In this document: in pieces, positions 1 to 8,216 of the stretch | Position numbering within the stretch: position 1 is the stretch's first letter | Layout of the letters: each line of letters starts with the position of its first letter | Assembly: GCA_039802205.1 (NCBI GenBank) | Contig: JBDRWD010000016.1 | Coordinates: forward strand, 1-44,958 | DNA from: a candidate division WOR-3 bacterium | GTDB lineage: Bacteria; Hydrothermota; Tepidihabitantia; SM23-42; JAOAFX01 | Direction: 5' to 3' | DNA: 44,958 bases | Position numbers and translations under genes: made by a program | Notes under the pieces: generated by a model | Database searches by the model: none | The model's input: only the letters and a program-made list of their open reading frames with translations | What the model was told of the DNA's origin: nothing

Positions 1-5
1 TTTTC

Positions 6-28
6 ATCATGGCCTCCGCCATGATTTT
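6..28 (+). terminator. Possible terminator hairpin at the left edge
   Basis: An 8-bp perfect inverted repeat (ATCATGGC at 6-13, GCCATGAT at 18-25) with a 4-base loop is followed by a short T run to 28. It could end a gene lying to the left of the window. The T run is short and no upstream gene is visible, so this is tentative. Confidence 0.35.
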
Positions 29-61
29 AAAACAAATTGAAAAAGAATCAAGAGACAAATC

Positions 62-150
62 CATTTTTATCACCCCCACCTTAATCCTCCCCCATCAAAG
101 GGGGAGGAAAAAGTGAGGAGTACTCAGCTTGACAACCTGAATCCTCTCCA
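62..150. repeat. Direct repeat copy A1
   Basis: This stretch is repeated at 339-428. Both contain a CACCCCACCTT-like start, a GC-rich hairpin around ATCAAA (here CCTCCCCC 86-93 pairing with GGGGGAGG 100-107), GGAGTACTCA, CTTGACAACC and CCTCTCCA. The two copies flank repeat B1, so the whole 5' region is a mosaic of non-coding repeats. Short open frames across it are not convincing genes. Confidence 0.7.
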
Positions 151-328
151 TATTTTTTTAAATCTTGTGAGGGAATGATGAAACTCCTGGGCAAGATTTG
201 TAAGGGTAATTAACGATTTAGCGTTGGATATTTTTGTAGGGCAAGCTTTAGCGATTTTCTCTCGGCTGGTAACCGGTAAAATGGTAGGCGCAGGCTTTAG
301 CCTGTGGATAAATGTTTTTAAATCACAT
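134..328. repeat. Dispersed repeat copy B1 (inverted partner at 11584-11789)
   Basis: Read forward, it shares many blocks with the reverse complement of 11584-11789: CCTCTCCAT, GGGCAAGATTTGTAAGGGTA, GATTTAGCGTTGGA, TTTTTGTA, then GGTAACCG, TAAAATGGTAGGCGCAGGCT and TTTAGCCTG. It carries a palindromic core (GTAGGCGCAGGCTTTAGCCTG, 284-304) and a degenerate one near 235-254. The copies differ by substitutions and indels, so they are old. The rest of 1-577 shows no credible gene. Confidence 0.75.
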
Positions 329-338
329 GTTATTTCGC

Positions 339-428
339 ACTTTATCACCCCACCTTTTTCTTCCCACATCAAAGGGGAGGAGAAAAACTTAGGAGTACTC
401 AACTTGACAACCCGATTCCTCTCCAGCT
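339..428. repeat. Direct repeat copy A2
   Basis: Second copy of the element at 62-150, in the same orientation and about 275 bases downstream. The blocks ATCAAAGGGGAGGA, TAGGAGTACTCAACTTGACA and CCTCTCCA are conserved, while its hairpin is degenerate. It lies between repeat B1 and the lpxD promoter. Confidence 0.7.
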
Positions 429-577
429 TTTCAACATTTTAAAAGGTCACCCCTGAATGAAAAGAAACAAAATAACGGGTGAATTCCACCCCTTTCTTTG
501 TTACATTGTAGTAATCGGCTGCTTTTTGCAAAAAGTGTGCATATTGTGAAAGTTTTATTCCATCTTAACTTAAAACC

Positions 578-606
578 TTGACATCGCCATACTGAATGGA
601 TAGCAT
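578..606 (+). promoter_or_regulatory. Promoter of lpxD-lpxC (leaderless geometry)
   Basis: A perfect TTGACA (578-583), a 17-base spacer and TAGCAT (601-606) lie directly before the lpxD ATG at 612. The expected start of transcription falls on the start codon, and there is no Shine-Dalgarno sequence. The -10 is only 4 of 6 to consensus. Confidence 0.6.
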
Positions 607-611
607 AAAAT

Positions 612-1541
612 ATGCGACTAAGAGAAATTGCTCGGATTGTTCACGGTAGATTGTATGGCGATGACATTGAAATCAAAAATATTCTACCTCCGGAAGAGGC
701 TGACAGCAAAGCACTGACTTTTCTATTTAATGAAAAATTAAAAACCAAAGCCGGAGCGGTGATTGCCGAAGTGAGTATTCCAGGAAAGAATTGCGTGGTC
801 GTAAAGGATTGCCGGAAGGCAATGTATCATCTTTTAAAAAAGATTACCAACACCCGTAAAAAACCTGGCCTTTCTCCGACTGCCTGCATTGAAGCCGGTG
901 TTAAAATTGCTAAATCCAGCACCGTGGGCGAGCATGCTGTGATTAAAAAAGGGGCAAAGATTGGCCAGGGCAGCTATATTGGAAGCAATGTCTGGATCGA
1001 TGAAAATGTAGTAATTGGTGATTTTTGCACCATCGAGCCCAATGTGGTTATCTACCGTAACACCCAGATTGGCGATTATGTCACCATCGGTGCCAATTCC
1101 GTGATCGGAAAAGAGGGTTTTGGCTATGTCCGATTCAAAAGATACCGACGCATACCCCATATTGGAAATGTCGTGATTGAAGATTATGTTGAGATCGGCA
1201 GCAATGTTTGTGTTGATCGAGGGACGCTTGGTAAAACCATAATTGGGTCAGGAACAAAGATTGACAATCTGGTTCATATCGCACACAATGTGCGTATCGG
1301 GAAAAATTGCCTCATCATGGGTCAGAGCGGCATTGCAGGGTCAACGCAGATCGGCGACAATGTGATAATCTGCGGCCAAAGTGGGATAAGTGACCACTTG
1401 GTAGTGGGCGATAATGTTGTAATCTATGCCAAAAGTGGAGTATTTTCCAATTTGGCAGCGCATAAGAAGTATTCAGGTATACCTGCCCGGGAACATTATG
1501 CAGTTCTGAAAGCCTTGGCCCGGCTGTATAAAGATATCTGA
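612..1541 (+). CDS. lpxD: UDP-3-O-acylglucosamine N-acyltransferase LpxD
   Basis: Transfers a hydroxyacyl chain from acyl carrier protein to the 2-amino group of UDP-3-O-acylglucosamine, the third step of lipid A synthesis in the cytoplasm. The protein has 309 residues. A short N-terminal uridine-binding domain (about 1-95) is followed by a long left-handed beta-helix of hexapeptide repeats (about 100-290), many of the form I-G-x-x-x-x. The motif [10 protein letters not shown] carries the likely catalytic histidine. The C-terminal helix is shorter than in the roughly 340-residue E. coli enzyme. The ATG at 612 has no ribosome binding site but lies 5 bases after the -10, so a leaderless message is likely. 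lpxC follows after 2 bases. Confidence 0.95.
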   Translation: MRLREIARIVHGRLYGDDIEIKNILPPEEADSKALTFLFNEKLKTKAGAVIAEVSIPGKNCVVVKDCRKAMYHLLKKITNTRKKPGLSPTACIEAGVKIAKSSTVGEHAVIKKGAKIGQGSYIGSNVWIDENVVIGDFCTIEPNVVIYRNTQIGDYVTIGANSVIGKEGFGYVRFKRYRRIPHIGNVVIEDYVEIGSNVCVDRGTLGKTIIGSGTKIDNLVHIAHNVRIGKNCLIMGQSGIAGSTQIGDNVIICGQSGISDHLVVGDNVVIYAKSGVFSNLAAHKKYSGIPAREHYAVLKALARLYKDI

Positions 1542-1543
1542 TT

Positions 1544-2311
1544 ATGAGAAAGAACTCCATAGAAGGCATGGGCCTTTTCGGCGGTAGGAGCCGATTGGAG
1601 TTCAGCTCTGGGAGGCGGTTAAAGATAAATATGTGGAATGATAACAGTTATGTTTCAATACCACTCAGTTTAGAAAACATCCAGGTGGAAAATCATACCC
1701 TTGTCATGGGCAAAAATTTGATGGTGGTGGAACATCTATTATCAGCCCTTAACGGCTTAGGTATTTTCAATATCCAAATCGATGTTTTTGGCAAGGAAGT
1801 TCCATTCTTTGATGGCTCAAGTCAGGAGTTTGTGAAGATATTAGCCCACTATCCTGAAAGTCCACCTCCACGGTTAAAAGTGAATACAAAGATTTTGGTA
1901 AAAGGAGAAAATTCATATATCCTATATGAGCCGATGGATGGGGATGTTTTGTTTGTGGAGATGGAACTGGAACATCCATATATCGGCACCCAAAAACTTG
2001 CCCTTACTATCAACCGGGAAAATTACATAAAAGAAATCGCACCAGCCCGGACATTCGTCTTTACCACTGAATCGGATCCGCGCTTAAAAAAACTACCGCC
2101 CTACGGTATTGGAATAACTGCCCAGGGCATTTATGCGCACGAACCCCTCCGCTTTGATGATGAACCGGTGCGGCATAAGATTCTCGATTTCTTAGGCGAC
2201 CTTTATGTTTTGAAAAGAAAACTTACCGGACGTATAAAGGCAAAAAACACCTCCCATGCCCTCAACCTTCAATTCGTCAAGATGCTTGATCATAAATCGA
2301 CCGAGTGCTGA
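1544..2311 (+). CDS. lpxC: UDP-3-O-acyl-N-acetylglucosamine deacetylase LpxC
   Basis: Zinc-dependent deacetylase that commits UDP-3-O-acyl-GlcNAc to lipid A synthesis. It makes the free-amine substrate that LpxD then acylates, so the neighbouring genes encode consecutive steps. Visible residues fit the family: E63-H64 in VEHLLSA, H211 and D215 in RHKILDFLGD (zinc ligands), and H238 in SHALNLQ. At 255 residues it is shorter than the usual ~300, mostly through a trimmed N-terminus and smaller inserts. The usual GLHSG segment reads GLFGG here. It starts 2 bases after lpxD and ends 5 bases before a convergent gene; no terminator hairpin is visible there. Confidence 0.92.
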   Translation: MRKNSIEGMGLFGGRSRLEFSSGRRLKINMWNDNSYVSIPLSLENIQVENHTLVMGKNLMVVEHLLSALNGLGIFNIQIDVFGKEVPFFDGSSQEFVKILAHYPESPPPRLKVNTKILVKGENSYILYEPMDGDVLFVEMELEHPYIGTQKLALTINRENYIKEIAPARTFVFTTESDPRLKKLPPYGIGITAQGIYAHEPLRFDDEPVRHKILDFLGDLYVLKRKLTGRIKAKNTSHALNLQFVKMLDHKSTEC

Positions 2312-2316
2312 AACCT

Positions 2317-2637
2317 CTACGAACGAGTCTTGTGGACCTTCCGCAACACAGAATAAAGGGTATAAACGATGATCACCCCGGCGAATAACCAGAACCAGTA
2401 CGGAACATCATGTCCAAAGAGTGCCACATAGCAAAAGGGCGCGATTGTTGTACACCCCAGGACTATCCCGAATACCCGCACCTGATTAAAATTTTTATTC
2501 TTCAATCCTTTAATGATTTTGTAGATCGCCCACCAGAAAAAAGGTGCGCCACCGAAATAAATCACAGCGAATACCACAGGATTGACTCCGTAGTCCGTCT
2601 CGATTTTTATCAACCAGTTTTTTAGATATTCAAACAA
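2317..2637 (-). CDS. Small three-helix inner membrane protein, unknown function
   Basis: A 106-residue protein with three hydrophobic segments (about 20-42, 54-74 and 79-98) separated by short basic loops. I do not recognise the family. The start is TTG at 2637, two bases after the aldehyde dehydrogenase stop codon, with only a weak purine-rich stretch as ribosome site; no ATG is available near the N-terminus. It is probably co-transcribed with and translationally coupled to the dehydrogenase. It converges on lpxC. No function can be assigned. Confidence 0.7.
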   Translation of the reverse strand: MFEYLKNWLIKIETDYGVNPVVFAVIYFGGAPFFWWAIYKIIKGLKNKNFNQVRVFGIVLGCTTIAPFCYVALFGHDVPYWFWLFAGVIIVYTLYSVLRKVHKTRS

Positions 2638-2639
2638 TT

Positions 2640-4055
2640 CTACTTTTCTTCGAGTTCATCAAAGATAATCAACTTTTCTTCAGTCATTTCTTTTATCGCA
2701 AATTCCGGACCCTCTCTTCCTAAACCGCTTCCTTTCATCCCACCATAAGGCATATTATCCACCCGGAAGGTTGGTATCTCATTGATCAGAACCCCTCCGG
2801 ATTCAATCTCCTGAGCACATTGCAAAGCACGCGTTATGTCCCGGGTGAATATCCCGGTTTGTAATCCATATTTAGTATTATTCACCTTGGCGATAACTTC
2901 CTCCAAGGTTTTAAACTTGTTCACCGCGACCATCGGTGCGAAAGCCTCTTCTTGAATGATCTTTGCTTCTTCTGCCACATCAAAGATGATCGTGGGCAAG
3001 AAAATCGTCCCCTTCCTTGAACCCCCCAAAATCAAAATTCCTCTGTGTTTCTTGGCATCCTCAACAAACTCTTCAGCCTTTTTCAGTGCGGCTTCATCAA
3101 TCATCGGACCCATTTCCGTATCTTCAAGGAGCGGATCGCCATATTTTATCTGTCCGACTTCCATGGATAATTCCCTCAAAAATTCATCCGCAATTTCTTC
3201 CTCCACATAGACCCGTTGGACTGAGATGCAGACCTGTCCGGCAAGGGTATAACCACCTTTACGAATCTTCTTTGCGACCAATTTCAATGGGGCATCTTTG
3301 AATACAACGACCGCGGAATTGGAACCCAATTCCATTGTGACTTTTTTCATCCCACAATTTGCCATGATCATTTCACCTACTTCCAGCGAACCAGTGAAAC
3401 TTACTTTTCTTATCTGGGGTGCCCGGACCAATGCCATCCCCACCGTAGAACCCGGACCGACAAGCACTGAAATTCCCTTGTCGGGTAGCCCTGCGGTTAC
3501 AAGGGCTTCAGCAAGCATCAATCCCGAAAGGGGAGTCTTGGTTGCTGGTTTGTGAATCACTGCATTTCCAGCCGCAATTGCTGGGCCAATCTTATGGCAG
3601 CTCAAATTTAAAGGAAAGTTAAATGGTGAAATAGCAAGGACGATACCTAAGGGTACCCGAAGGTAAAAACCCATTTTCTTTGTAGCACCGGTGAGGTCCA
3701 TACGCACGGTTTCACCTTTTAAACTCAGGGCTGCAATACTGGAGAGACGAAGAGTATTTATCGCCCGATCTACCTCTATCCTTGCCTCATTTATTGTTTT
3801 TCCCACTTCCTGACATATGGTCCGCGCAAAATCTTCTCTTTTTTCCGCAATGATTTGAGCTGCCTTCTCCAAAATCCTTGCTCTCTCTCCTGCTGGCATA
3901 TTTTTTAATATCCGGTATCCTTCCTGTGCAATCTCGATTGCCTCAGCAACATCCTTCTCGGTACTCAAACCTACTTCCTCAATCACCTGATTATTATAAG
4001 GATTGAGCACCGCTATCTTTTTTTCTTTGATGACTCTTTTTCCCTTTATAAACAT
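2640..4055 (-). CDS. NAD(P)-dependent aldehyde dehydrogenase
   Basis: Soluble ALDH-superfamily enzyme of 471 residues, oxidising an aldehyde to its acid. The N-terminal part shows SPFNFPLNL and the cofactor-binding FTGS motif. The general-base glutamate is in TMELGSNS and the nucleophilic cysteine in GQVCISVQRVYV. Length and these motifs resemble the lactaldehyde, succinate-semialdehyde and non-phosphorylating glyceraldehyde-3-phosphate dehydrogenase group. The substrate cannot be read from sequence. The ATG at 4055 has no Shine-Dalgarno sequence but sits 6 bases after a TATAAT. A small membrane protein follows immediately downstream. Confidence 0.92.
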   Translation of the reverse strand: MFIKGKRVIKEKKIAVLNPYNNQVIEEVGLSTEKDVAEAIEIAQEGYRILKNMPAGERARILEKAAQIIAEKREDFARTICQEVGKTINEARIEVDRAINTLRLSSIAALSLKGETVRMDLTGATKKMGFYLRVPLGIVLAISPFNFPLNLSCHKIGPAIAAGNAVIHKPATKTPLSGLMLAEALVTAGLPDKGISVLVGPGSTVGMALVRAPQIRKVSFTGSLEVGEMIMANCGMKKVTMELGSNSAVVVFKDAPLKLVAKKIRKGGYTLAGQVCISVQRVYVEEEIADEFLRELSMEVGQIKYGDPLLEDTEMGPMIDEAALKKAEEFVEDAKKHRGILILGGSRKGTIFLPTIIFDVAEEAKIIQEEAFAPMVAVNKFKTLEEVIAKVNNTKYGLQTGIFTRDITRALQCAQEIESGGVLINEIPTFRVDNMPYGGMKGSGLGREGPEFAIKEMTEEKLIIFDELEEK

Positions 4056-4061
4056 AAGTCA

Positions 4062-4089
4062 ATTATACCAACATTTCGGGTCTTGTAAA
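4062..4089 (-). promoter_or_regulatory. Promoter of the aldehyde dehydrogenase gene (leaderless geometry)
   Basis: On the minus strand, TTTACA (4089-4084), a 16-base spacer and TATAAT (4067-4062) are followed by 6 bases and then ATG at 4055. Eleven of 12 bases match consensus. The predicted transcript begins at or next to the ATG. Confidence 0.65.
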
Positions 4090-4094
4090 GTGTT

Positions 4095-5345
4095 CTATAA
4101 CTTTTTCCGTGCCTCAGCCGGAATGGTGTTAATAATCAATAGTGCCAGGATTGTCAAGCAGATAATGATGACACCGGTGAGACGTAGAATAGCGAATGGT
4201 GCTAAGATTTTAGAAAGCAAACCAATCCCCAAGGCACAGAGCAGAAAGGTCAAATTGATGATAAATTCTTTTGTGGCAAAGATCCTACCGCGCACCGATT
4301 TCAGCACATCCTCCTGGAGGATCGTATCCTGAGCAATACCAACAAAGGAAAAAACCATACCCGAGATTAACGCAATCACATACATGGAAAGAGGATTTAT
4401 AAAAAAAGGACCGAAGAGGAAAAATAATGAGAGCAATCCCATACTCCCAATTATGATCAATGGACGATTAAAACGCCGCCCCAGAAATCCCATCAGAATG
4501 CCTCCTAGCAGCATCCCGATACCGATTATCCCGCCTAGCCAGCCCACACCTGGTGTCCCCATATTGAATGTCTGCTGGATCAAATAGATTAGGACTGTAT
4601 AGGCTATAGCCGCGGCAAAGGGTAACACGAATACCGAAATCATCACAAAAAGAACCACTCGGTCGCTAAGGAGAAGTTTGAAGAGTTCTTTCATATCTTG
4701 GAGAAAATACCTATAAGCCTCATTTAATTTCTTTTTCCAGTTGTGCTCTATGCGCACTGCCGGTTCAAATAATGCCCGGGCGCCCATGCCCAGAACCAAC
4801 AATCCTGCGATAAGATGGGTGCTTGCATCTAAATAAAACCCCAGACGCCAGCCTACCCATTTAATCAAGTAACCACCCCCTACCATCCCCAGGAAGGTAG
4901 CAATTCGGGCGATGGTGATAATAAGAGAGTTTGCAGAAACGAGTTCATCATAATTCACCAAATCAGGAACTACCGCATTTTTTGCTGTATTATTAAATAC
5001 ATCCAGGGCAAAAAATGTAAAAACGAGGACCCATATCGGAATCAAGCTATGAAATAAAACAACAAAACTGGGTGTTAACATTATCAATATTGTCTGCATC
5101 AGATGACAACGAAACATTATCGTTTGCTTGTTCCAATGGTCCACAATCACTCCCACAAATGGTGCAAGAATTAATACAGGAAGAGAGAAAGTGACAGCAA
5201 ATTCGCTGAAAGCGGAAATCTTTCCCGGATATTGGGTGCCGATTAAGGTGATGATGACCATATGGGTCAAGCGGTCGCCTAACTGAGATGTGCCGTTGGA
5301 TAAAGCCAAAAAAAGGAGGCCCCTTTTTTTCAGGAGATTGATCAT
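4095..5345 (-). CDS. MFS transporter, probable multidrug or metabolite exporter
   Basis: A 416-residue major facilitator superfamily protein with about 12 hydrophobic segments, of the EntS/macrolide-efflux-like type. The N-terminus (SNGTSQLGDRLTHM) resembles the TM1 region of such exporters. A loop near residue 60 (VGVIVDHWNKQTIM) fits the MFS loop 2-3 signature, and a central charged loop links the two six-helix halves. The substrate is unknown. It has its own possible promoter at 5378-5351, so it need not depend on the comEC operon upstream. It ends 39 bases before the ALDH start, on the same strand. Confidence 0.85.
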   Translation of the reverse strand: MINLLKKRGLLFLALSNGTSQLGDRLTHMVIITLIGTQYPGKISAFSEFAVTFSLPVLILAPFVGVIVDHWNKQTIMFRCHLMQTILIMLTPSFVVLFHSLIPIWVLVFTFFALDVFNNTAKNAVVPDLVNYDELVSANSLIITIARIATFLGMVGGGYLIKWVGWRLGFYLDASTHLIAGLLVLGMGARALFEPAVRIEHNWKKKLNEAYRYFLQDMKELFKLLLSDRVVLFVMISVFVLPFAAAIAYTVLIYLIQQTFNMGTPGVGWLGGIIGIGMLLGGILMGFLGRRFNRPLIIIGSMGLLSLFFLFGPFFINPLSMYVIALISGMVFSFVGIAQDTILQEDVLKSVRGRIFATKEFIINLTFLLCALGIGLLSKILAPFAILRLTGVIIICLTILALLIINTIPAEARKKL

Positions 5346-5350
5346 GGTGA

Positions 5351-5378
5351 AGTTTATTTAATATAGATAAAAAGTCAA
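5351..5378 (-). promoter_or_regulatory. Possible leaderless promoter of the MFS gene
   Basis: On the minus strand, TTGACT (5378-5373), 16 bases and TAAACT (5356-5351) precede the ATG at 5345 by 5 bases. This is 9 of 12 to consensus. No Shine-Dalgarno sequence precedes the ATG. Weaker than the other promoters in the window, but with the same geometry. Confidence 0.4.
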
Positions 5379-5421
5379 CGAAAAGCTTATTTATCCTTTC
5401 CGGAAGGCAATAATGCACTCG

Positions 5422-7254
5422 CTATATATTGACCTGGATCTGACCCCAGAGGGTTTTCAGGGTTATGAGAAATTCATCAAATATTGAGTCAAAAGATGAT
5501 ACAAAACTGTAAATACCCTTTTTCCCCAAAGTTACAATGACCATGCTATCTCCCAAAATTTCATCCGGAAGCTTAAATTCTCTATCATGCCAGAAGATAG
5601 AAATTCCGCCATCAATTTTTATCCGGTGCTCTGCGATTTGTATCTCCTTGATATGATAAGCCGGGGGTAGGGGAATGAATTCTTTGCGGCAATTCATCGT
5701 CCGCTGATCTGCGATCAAGTAGTCCACCTCAGTAATTTTTAAATTTGCCGCCCAATCCTTTTTGCTCTTACAGATCAATATCGTCTCGCCACCGGGCAGG
5801 GTAATCAGGGCATTATTAGCGGTCATCTTTATGGAATGGTCCGGAAAGATGGAAAATATTATCGCAACTATCCCCAGCCCGAATAGTGCCCATTTTCGTG
5901 TCTTTCGTACAAAAATAAAAAAGAAAAGAAGGAGGAAAAGGGGTGGGATGCTCAAACCTATCGAGGAAAAAGGGACTTGGGCAAAAAATCTCGCCAATTC
6001 TTTAAGCAGGAATATTGCCTGATTTGCAAAAAATGCAAAAATTGATATTGCAGATTTTGATATCAAAGAAGCGATAATCATCATGAATAATAGGTATACA
6101 ACCACTGAAGCCAAAGGTACAATCAATACATTGGAAAGTATTGCCAAAGTGGGCAATCTTTGAAAATAATGTATCAAAAAGGGCGCAACAAAGAGCTGGG
6201 CAGAGAAGGAAGTAGCCATTGCTCCAAGAACTAATTTGAGCATTGAGGATTTGATCCCCTTCAGCAGATGCTCATTAAAATAGGGTAGTAGATATACGAT
6301 ACCATAAACGGCTGCAAATGAAAGTTGGGCACTGGGGTCAAAAAGGATGAGGGGATTTAATAATAAAAGAATTAAGGCACTCATATTAACCACATGCATA
6401 GTATCCACCTGGCGTTGCAAAAGTAAGCTGATACCAAGAAGAAATGCCATGAGCGAAGCCCTCAAAACATTGGGCCGAAAACCGGTGATACCCGCGTAAA
6501 TCAATAAGCACGCCATTATTACCACAAATTTTATTCTTGGTGTTATCGGAAATGGCAAAAGCAACATCCCAAGAAAGGCAATGACAAATCCGATATGCAA
6601 TCCGGATACGGCAAGAATGTGTAGCACCCCAGCCCGCACAAAGATATCTTTCTCTTTGGGACTCAGGCGGTGGCTCCCGCCCAGAATCAAACCCTGCGCC
6701 ACCGGAATATTTTCTTGATCCAGGCCCCTGTGAATGGTCCTGATGATATGAGCATACACTTCATTAAATAACCGGCCCACGAAACTCAAAGAATAATCTT
6801 GGTTGATAATACTGCCCTTCAAAATAATCCTTTTGTGGGGTTTCTCTTTTAGTGAAATTCTCCCCTTGATTGTCACAGTCTTGCCTAAAAAATAATCCTG
6901 CTGATAGGTATAGTGCTCAGCGTCTAGGAAATAAGGAATAGTATCTTCGTCGACGATCACCCTTTTTATCTGCAATCTTAATTTTGTCACCTCACCGATT
7001 TGATCTTCTTCCAATACCACGCCCTGATAAATACCTTCTCGGTTCAAATTGCCATCCATCCCTGTTTTTTTATAGTGGGTGTTTACGCCTGCAAGAAGAA
7101 AAATAAAAAGGAAAAGGGCTTTTGGGGATAAAAACAACAAAATTGCGGCACTTAACAGCCCGATTATATAGCCAATTATCCCGGGATTGAATAGTGCTTC
7201 AAAGATTATACCAGCAACAACCGCCAGCAGGATTTTTATACCCAGCGCTTTAAT
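5422..7254 (-). CDS. comEC: ComEC/Rec2-type DNA uptake channel, apparently starting at ATT
   Basis: Inner-membrane channel of the competence family, which carries single-stranded DNA into the cytoplasm. Domains: N-terminal membrane segment, DUF4131/OB-like domain (about 65-145), then the competence domain with HILAVSGLHIGFV and about eight membrane helices. The C-terminal ~110 residues are soluble and show no HxHxDH metallo-beta-lactamase motif. The frame is open to 7254 and encodes a hydrophobic N-terminus (LLAVVAGIIFEALF) lost if translation began at the TTG at 7140. An AGGAGGG at 7268-7262 lies 8 bases before ATT at 7254, so AUU initiation is likely, giving 610 residues. The gene follows the roadblock gene by 12 bases. 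Confidence 0.85.
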   Translation of the reverse strand: MKALGIKILLAVVAGIIFEALFNPGIIGYIIGLLSAAILLFLSPKALFLFIFLLAGVNTHYKKTGMDGNLNREGIYQGVVLEEDQIGEVTKLRLQIKRVIVDEDTIPYFLDAEHYTYQQDYFLGKTVTIKGRISLKEKPHKRIILKGSIINQDYSLSFVGRLFNEVYAHIIRTIHRGLDQENIPVAQGLILGGSHRLSPKEKDIFVRAGVLHILAVSGLHIGFVIAFLGMLLLPFPITPRIKFVVIMACLLIYAGITGFRPNVLRASLMAFLLGISLLLQRQVDTMHVVNMSALILLLLNPLILFDPSAQLSFAAVYGIVYLLPYFNEHLLKGIKSSMLKLVLGAMATSFSAQLFVAPFLIHYFQRLPTLAILSNVLIVPLASVVVYLLFMMIIASLISKSAISIFAFFANQAIFLLKELARFFAQVPFSSIGLSIPPLFLLLFFFIFVRKTRKWALFGLGIVAIIFSIFPDHSIKMTANNALITLPGGETILICKSKKDWAANLKITEVDYLIADQRTMNCRKEFIPLPPAYHIKEIQIAEHRIKIDGGISIFWHDREFKLPDEILGDSMVIVTLGKKGIYSFVSSFDSIFDEFLITLKTLWGQIQVNI

Positions 7255-7266
7255 TTATAATCCCTC

Positions 7267-7650
7267 CTAAGGATTTGGCTTCGGATATATGATCTCCAGC
7301 AGCCTGGGCTTGGCTTTGTTTATTTCAATACGTGCCACCCCTGGGTTGGAACCAGTGGGTTTTAAGCAGGCATAGATAAAATAATCCTCACCCACTGGTT
7401 GGATAATAAAGAATGCCCTCTGGGTCAACCAGATCAACTCAGTCTCCGCCCCGAGTTGGAGATTATTTTTTATCTCTTTTGATGTCAAGAGCAATGAGGA
7501 TATCTCGGCATCATAAAGACTGACATCAAAGTTGGCTTCAATGATGTGCTGGGCTACGGAAATACCATCATATCCGACCAGACTGGTATAAAGACACCCC
7601 GGAATTTTTTCGGCAATTTTTCTTACCTCTTCACTTAACTCATCAGCCAT
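7267..7650 (-). CDS. Roadblock/LC7-domain protein
   Basis: A 127-residue protein with the roadblock/LC7 fold pattern: IPGCLYTSLVGYDGISVAQ, then a helix (SLLLTSKEIKNNLQLG), then beta strands (TELIWLTQRAFFIIQPVGEDYFIYACLK). Bacterial members often act as small regulators or partners of Ras-like GTPases such as MglA; no such GTPase is in the window. It has a strong ribosome site (AGGAGGT, 6 bases before ATG at 7650). It lies between efp and comEC in one minus-strand operon with short gaps, and its stop codon overlaps the comEC ribosome site. Its role is unknown. Confidence 0.75.
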   Translation of the reverse strand: MADELSEEVRKIAEKIPGCLYTSLVGYDGISVAQHIIEANFDVSLYDAEISSLLLTSKEIKNNLQLGAETELIWLTQRAFFIIQPVGEDYFIYACLKPTGSNPGVARIEINKAKPRLLEIIYPKPNP

Positions 7651-7658
7651 AAGACCTC

Positions 7659-8216
7659 CTACACCCTCTCCAGGTACTCTCCGGTCTCGGTATCAATCTT
7701 TATCAGGTCACCTACTTCAATAAATGGTGGAACCTGACATTTGAAACCGCCTTCAAGAACTGCCGGTTTTGATTGTGCCTGGGCTGTGGCATCCTTAATA
7801 TATGCCTGGGTTTCAATCACTTTTAAAACGACCGTCTTGGGAAGAATGACACCGAATGGCTTGCCTTCAAAAAATTGAACTTTTACCCTGGTATTGGGGG
7901 TTAATAATTTTGCGCTTTCACCAAGGAGTTCCTGGTCCAGCGGTATCTGTTCATAAGTCTCCAGGTCCATAAAATAATACTTCCCGTCATCGTAGTAGAT
8001 ATACTCCATCTCCTGTTCCTCAACATCCGCCTCTTCAACCCGGTCCGTTGAACGGAATCTTATCTCTTTTGATAAACCGGAGGTCAAACTCCGAATCTTA
8101 CATACTACCATGCCCCGCCAGTTCCCAGGTGTGATATGGGTTACAGACAAAACCACAAATGGTTCATTTTCAAGTTTTATGAGCATACCTCTTCTCAATT
8201 GCGTTACCTGTATCAT
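7659..8216 (-). CDS. efp: Translation elongation factor P
   Basis: Binds between the ribosomal P and E sites and relieves stalling at polyproline stretches. The protein has 185 residues with the usual three beta-barrel domains (KOW-like N-domain, EF-P central domain, OB C-domain ending DLIKIDTETGEYLERV). I chose ATG 8216 because GGAGGTGA precedes it directly; the in-frame ATG at 8228 has no ribosome site. ATG 8216 overlaps the cysS stop as ATGA. The domain I loop reads TPGNWRG: asparagine N32 stands where E. coli carries the beta-lysylated K34, and an arginine (R34) follows two positions later. Known Lys or Arg tip modifications would not fit this position. Confidence 0.95.
   Translation of the reverse strand: MIQVTQLRRGMLIKLENEPFVVLSVTHITPGNWRGMVVCKIRSLTSGLSKEIRFRSTDRVEEADVEEQEMEYIYYDDGKYYFMDLETYEQIPLDQELLGESAKLLTPNTRVKVQFFEGKPFGVILPKTVVLKVIETQAYIKDATAQAQSKPAVLEGGFKCQVPPFIEVGDLIKIDTETGEYLERV

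Noticed and set aside
124-442. Open frames of 72-92 residues in both strands of the left non-coding region
   Set aside because: They run through repeats A and B and share residues only because the repeats are related; no start signals or domain patterns.
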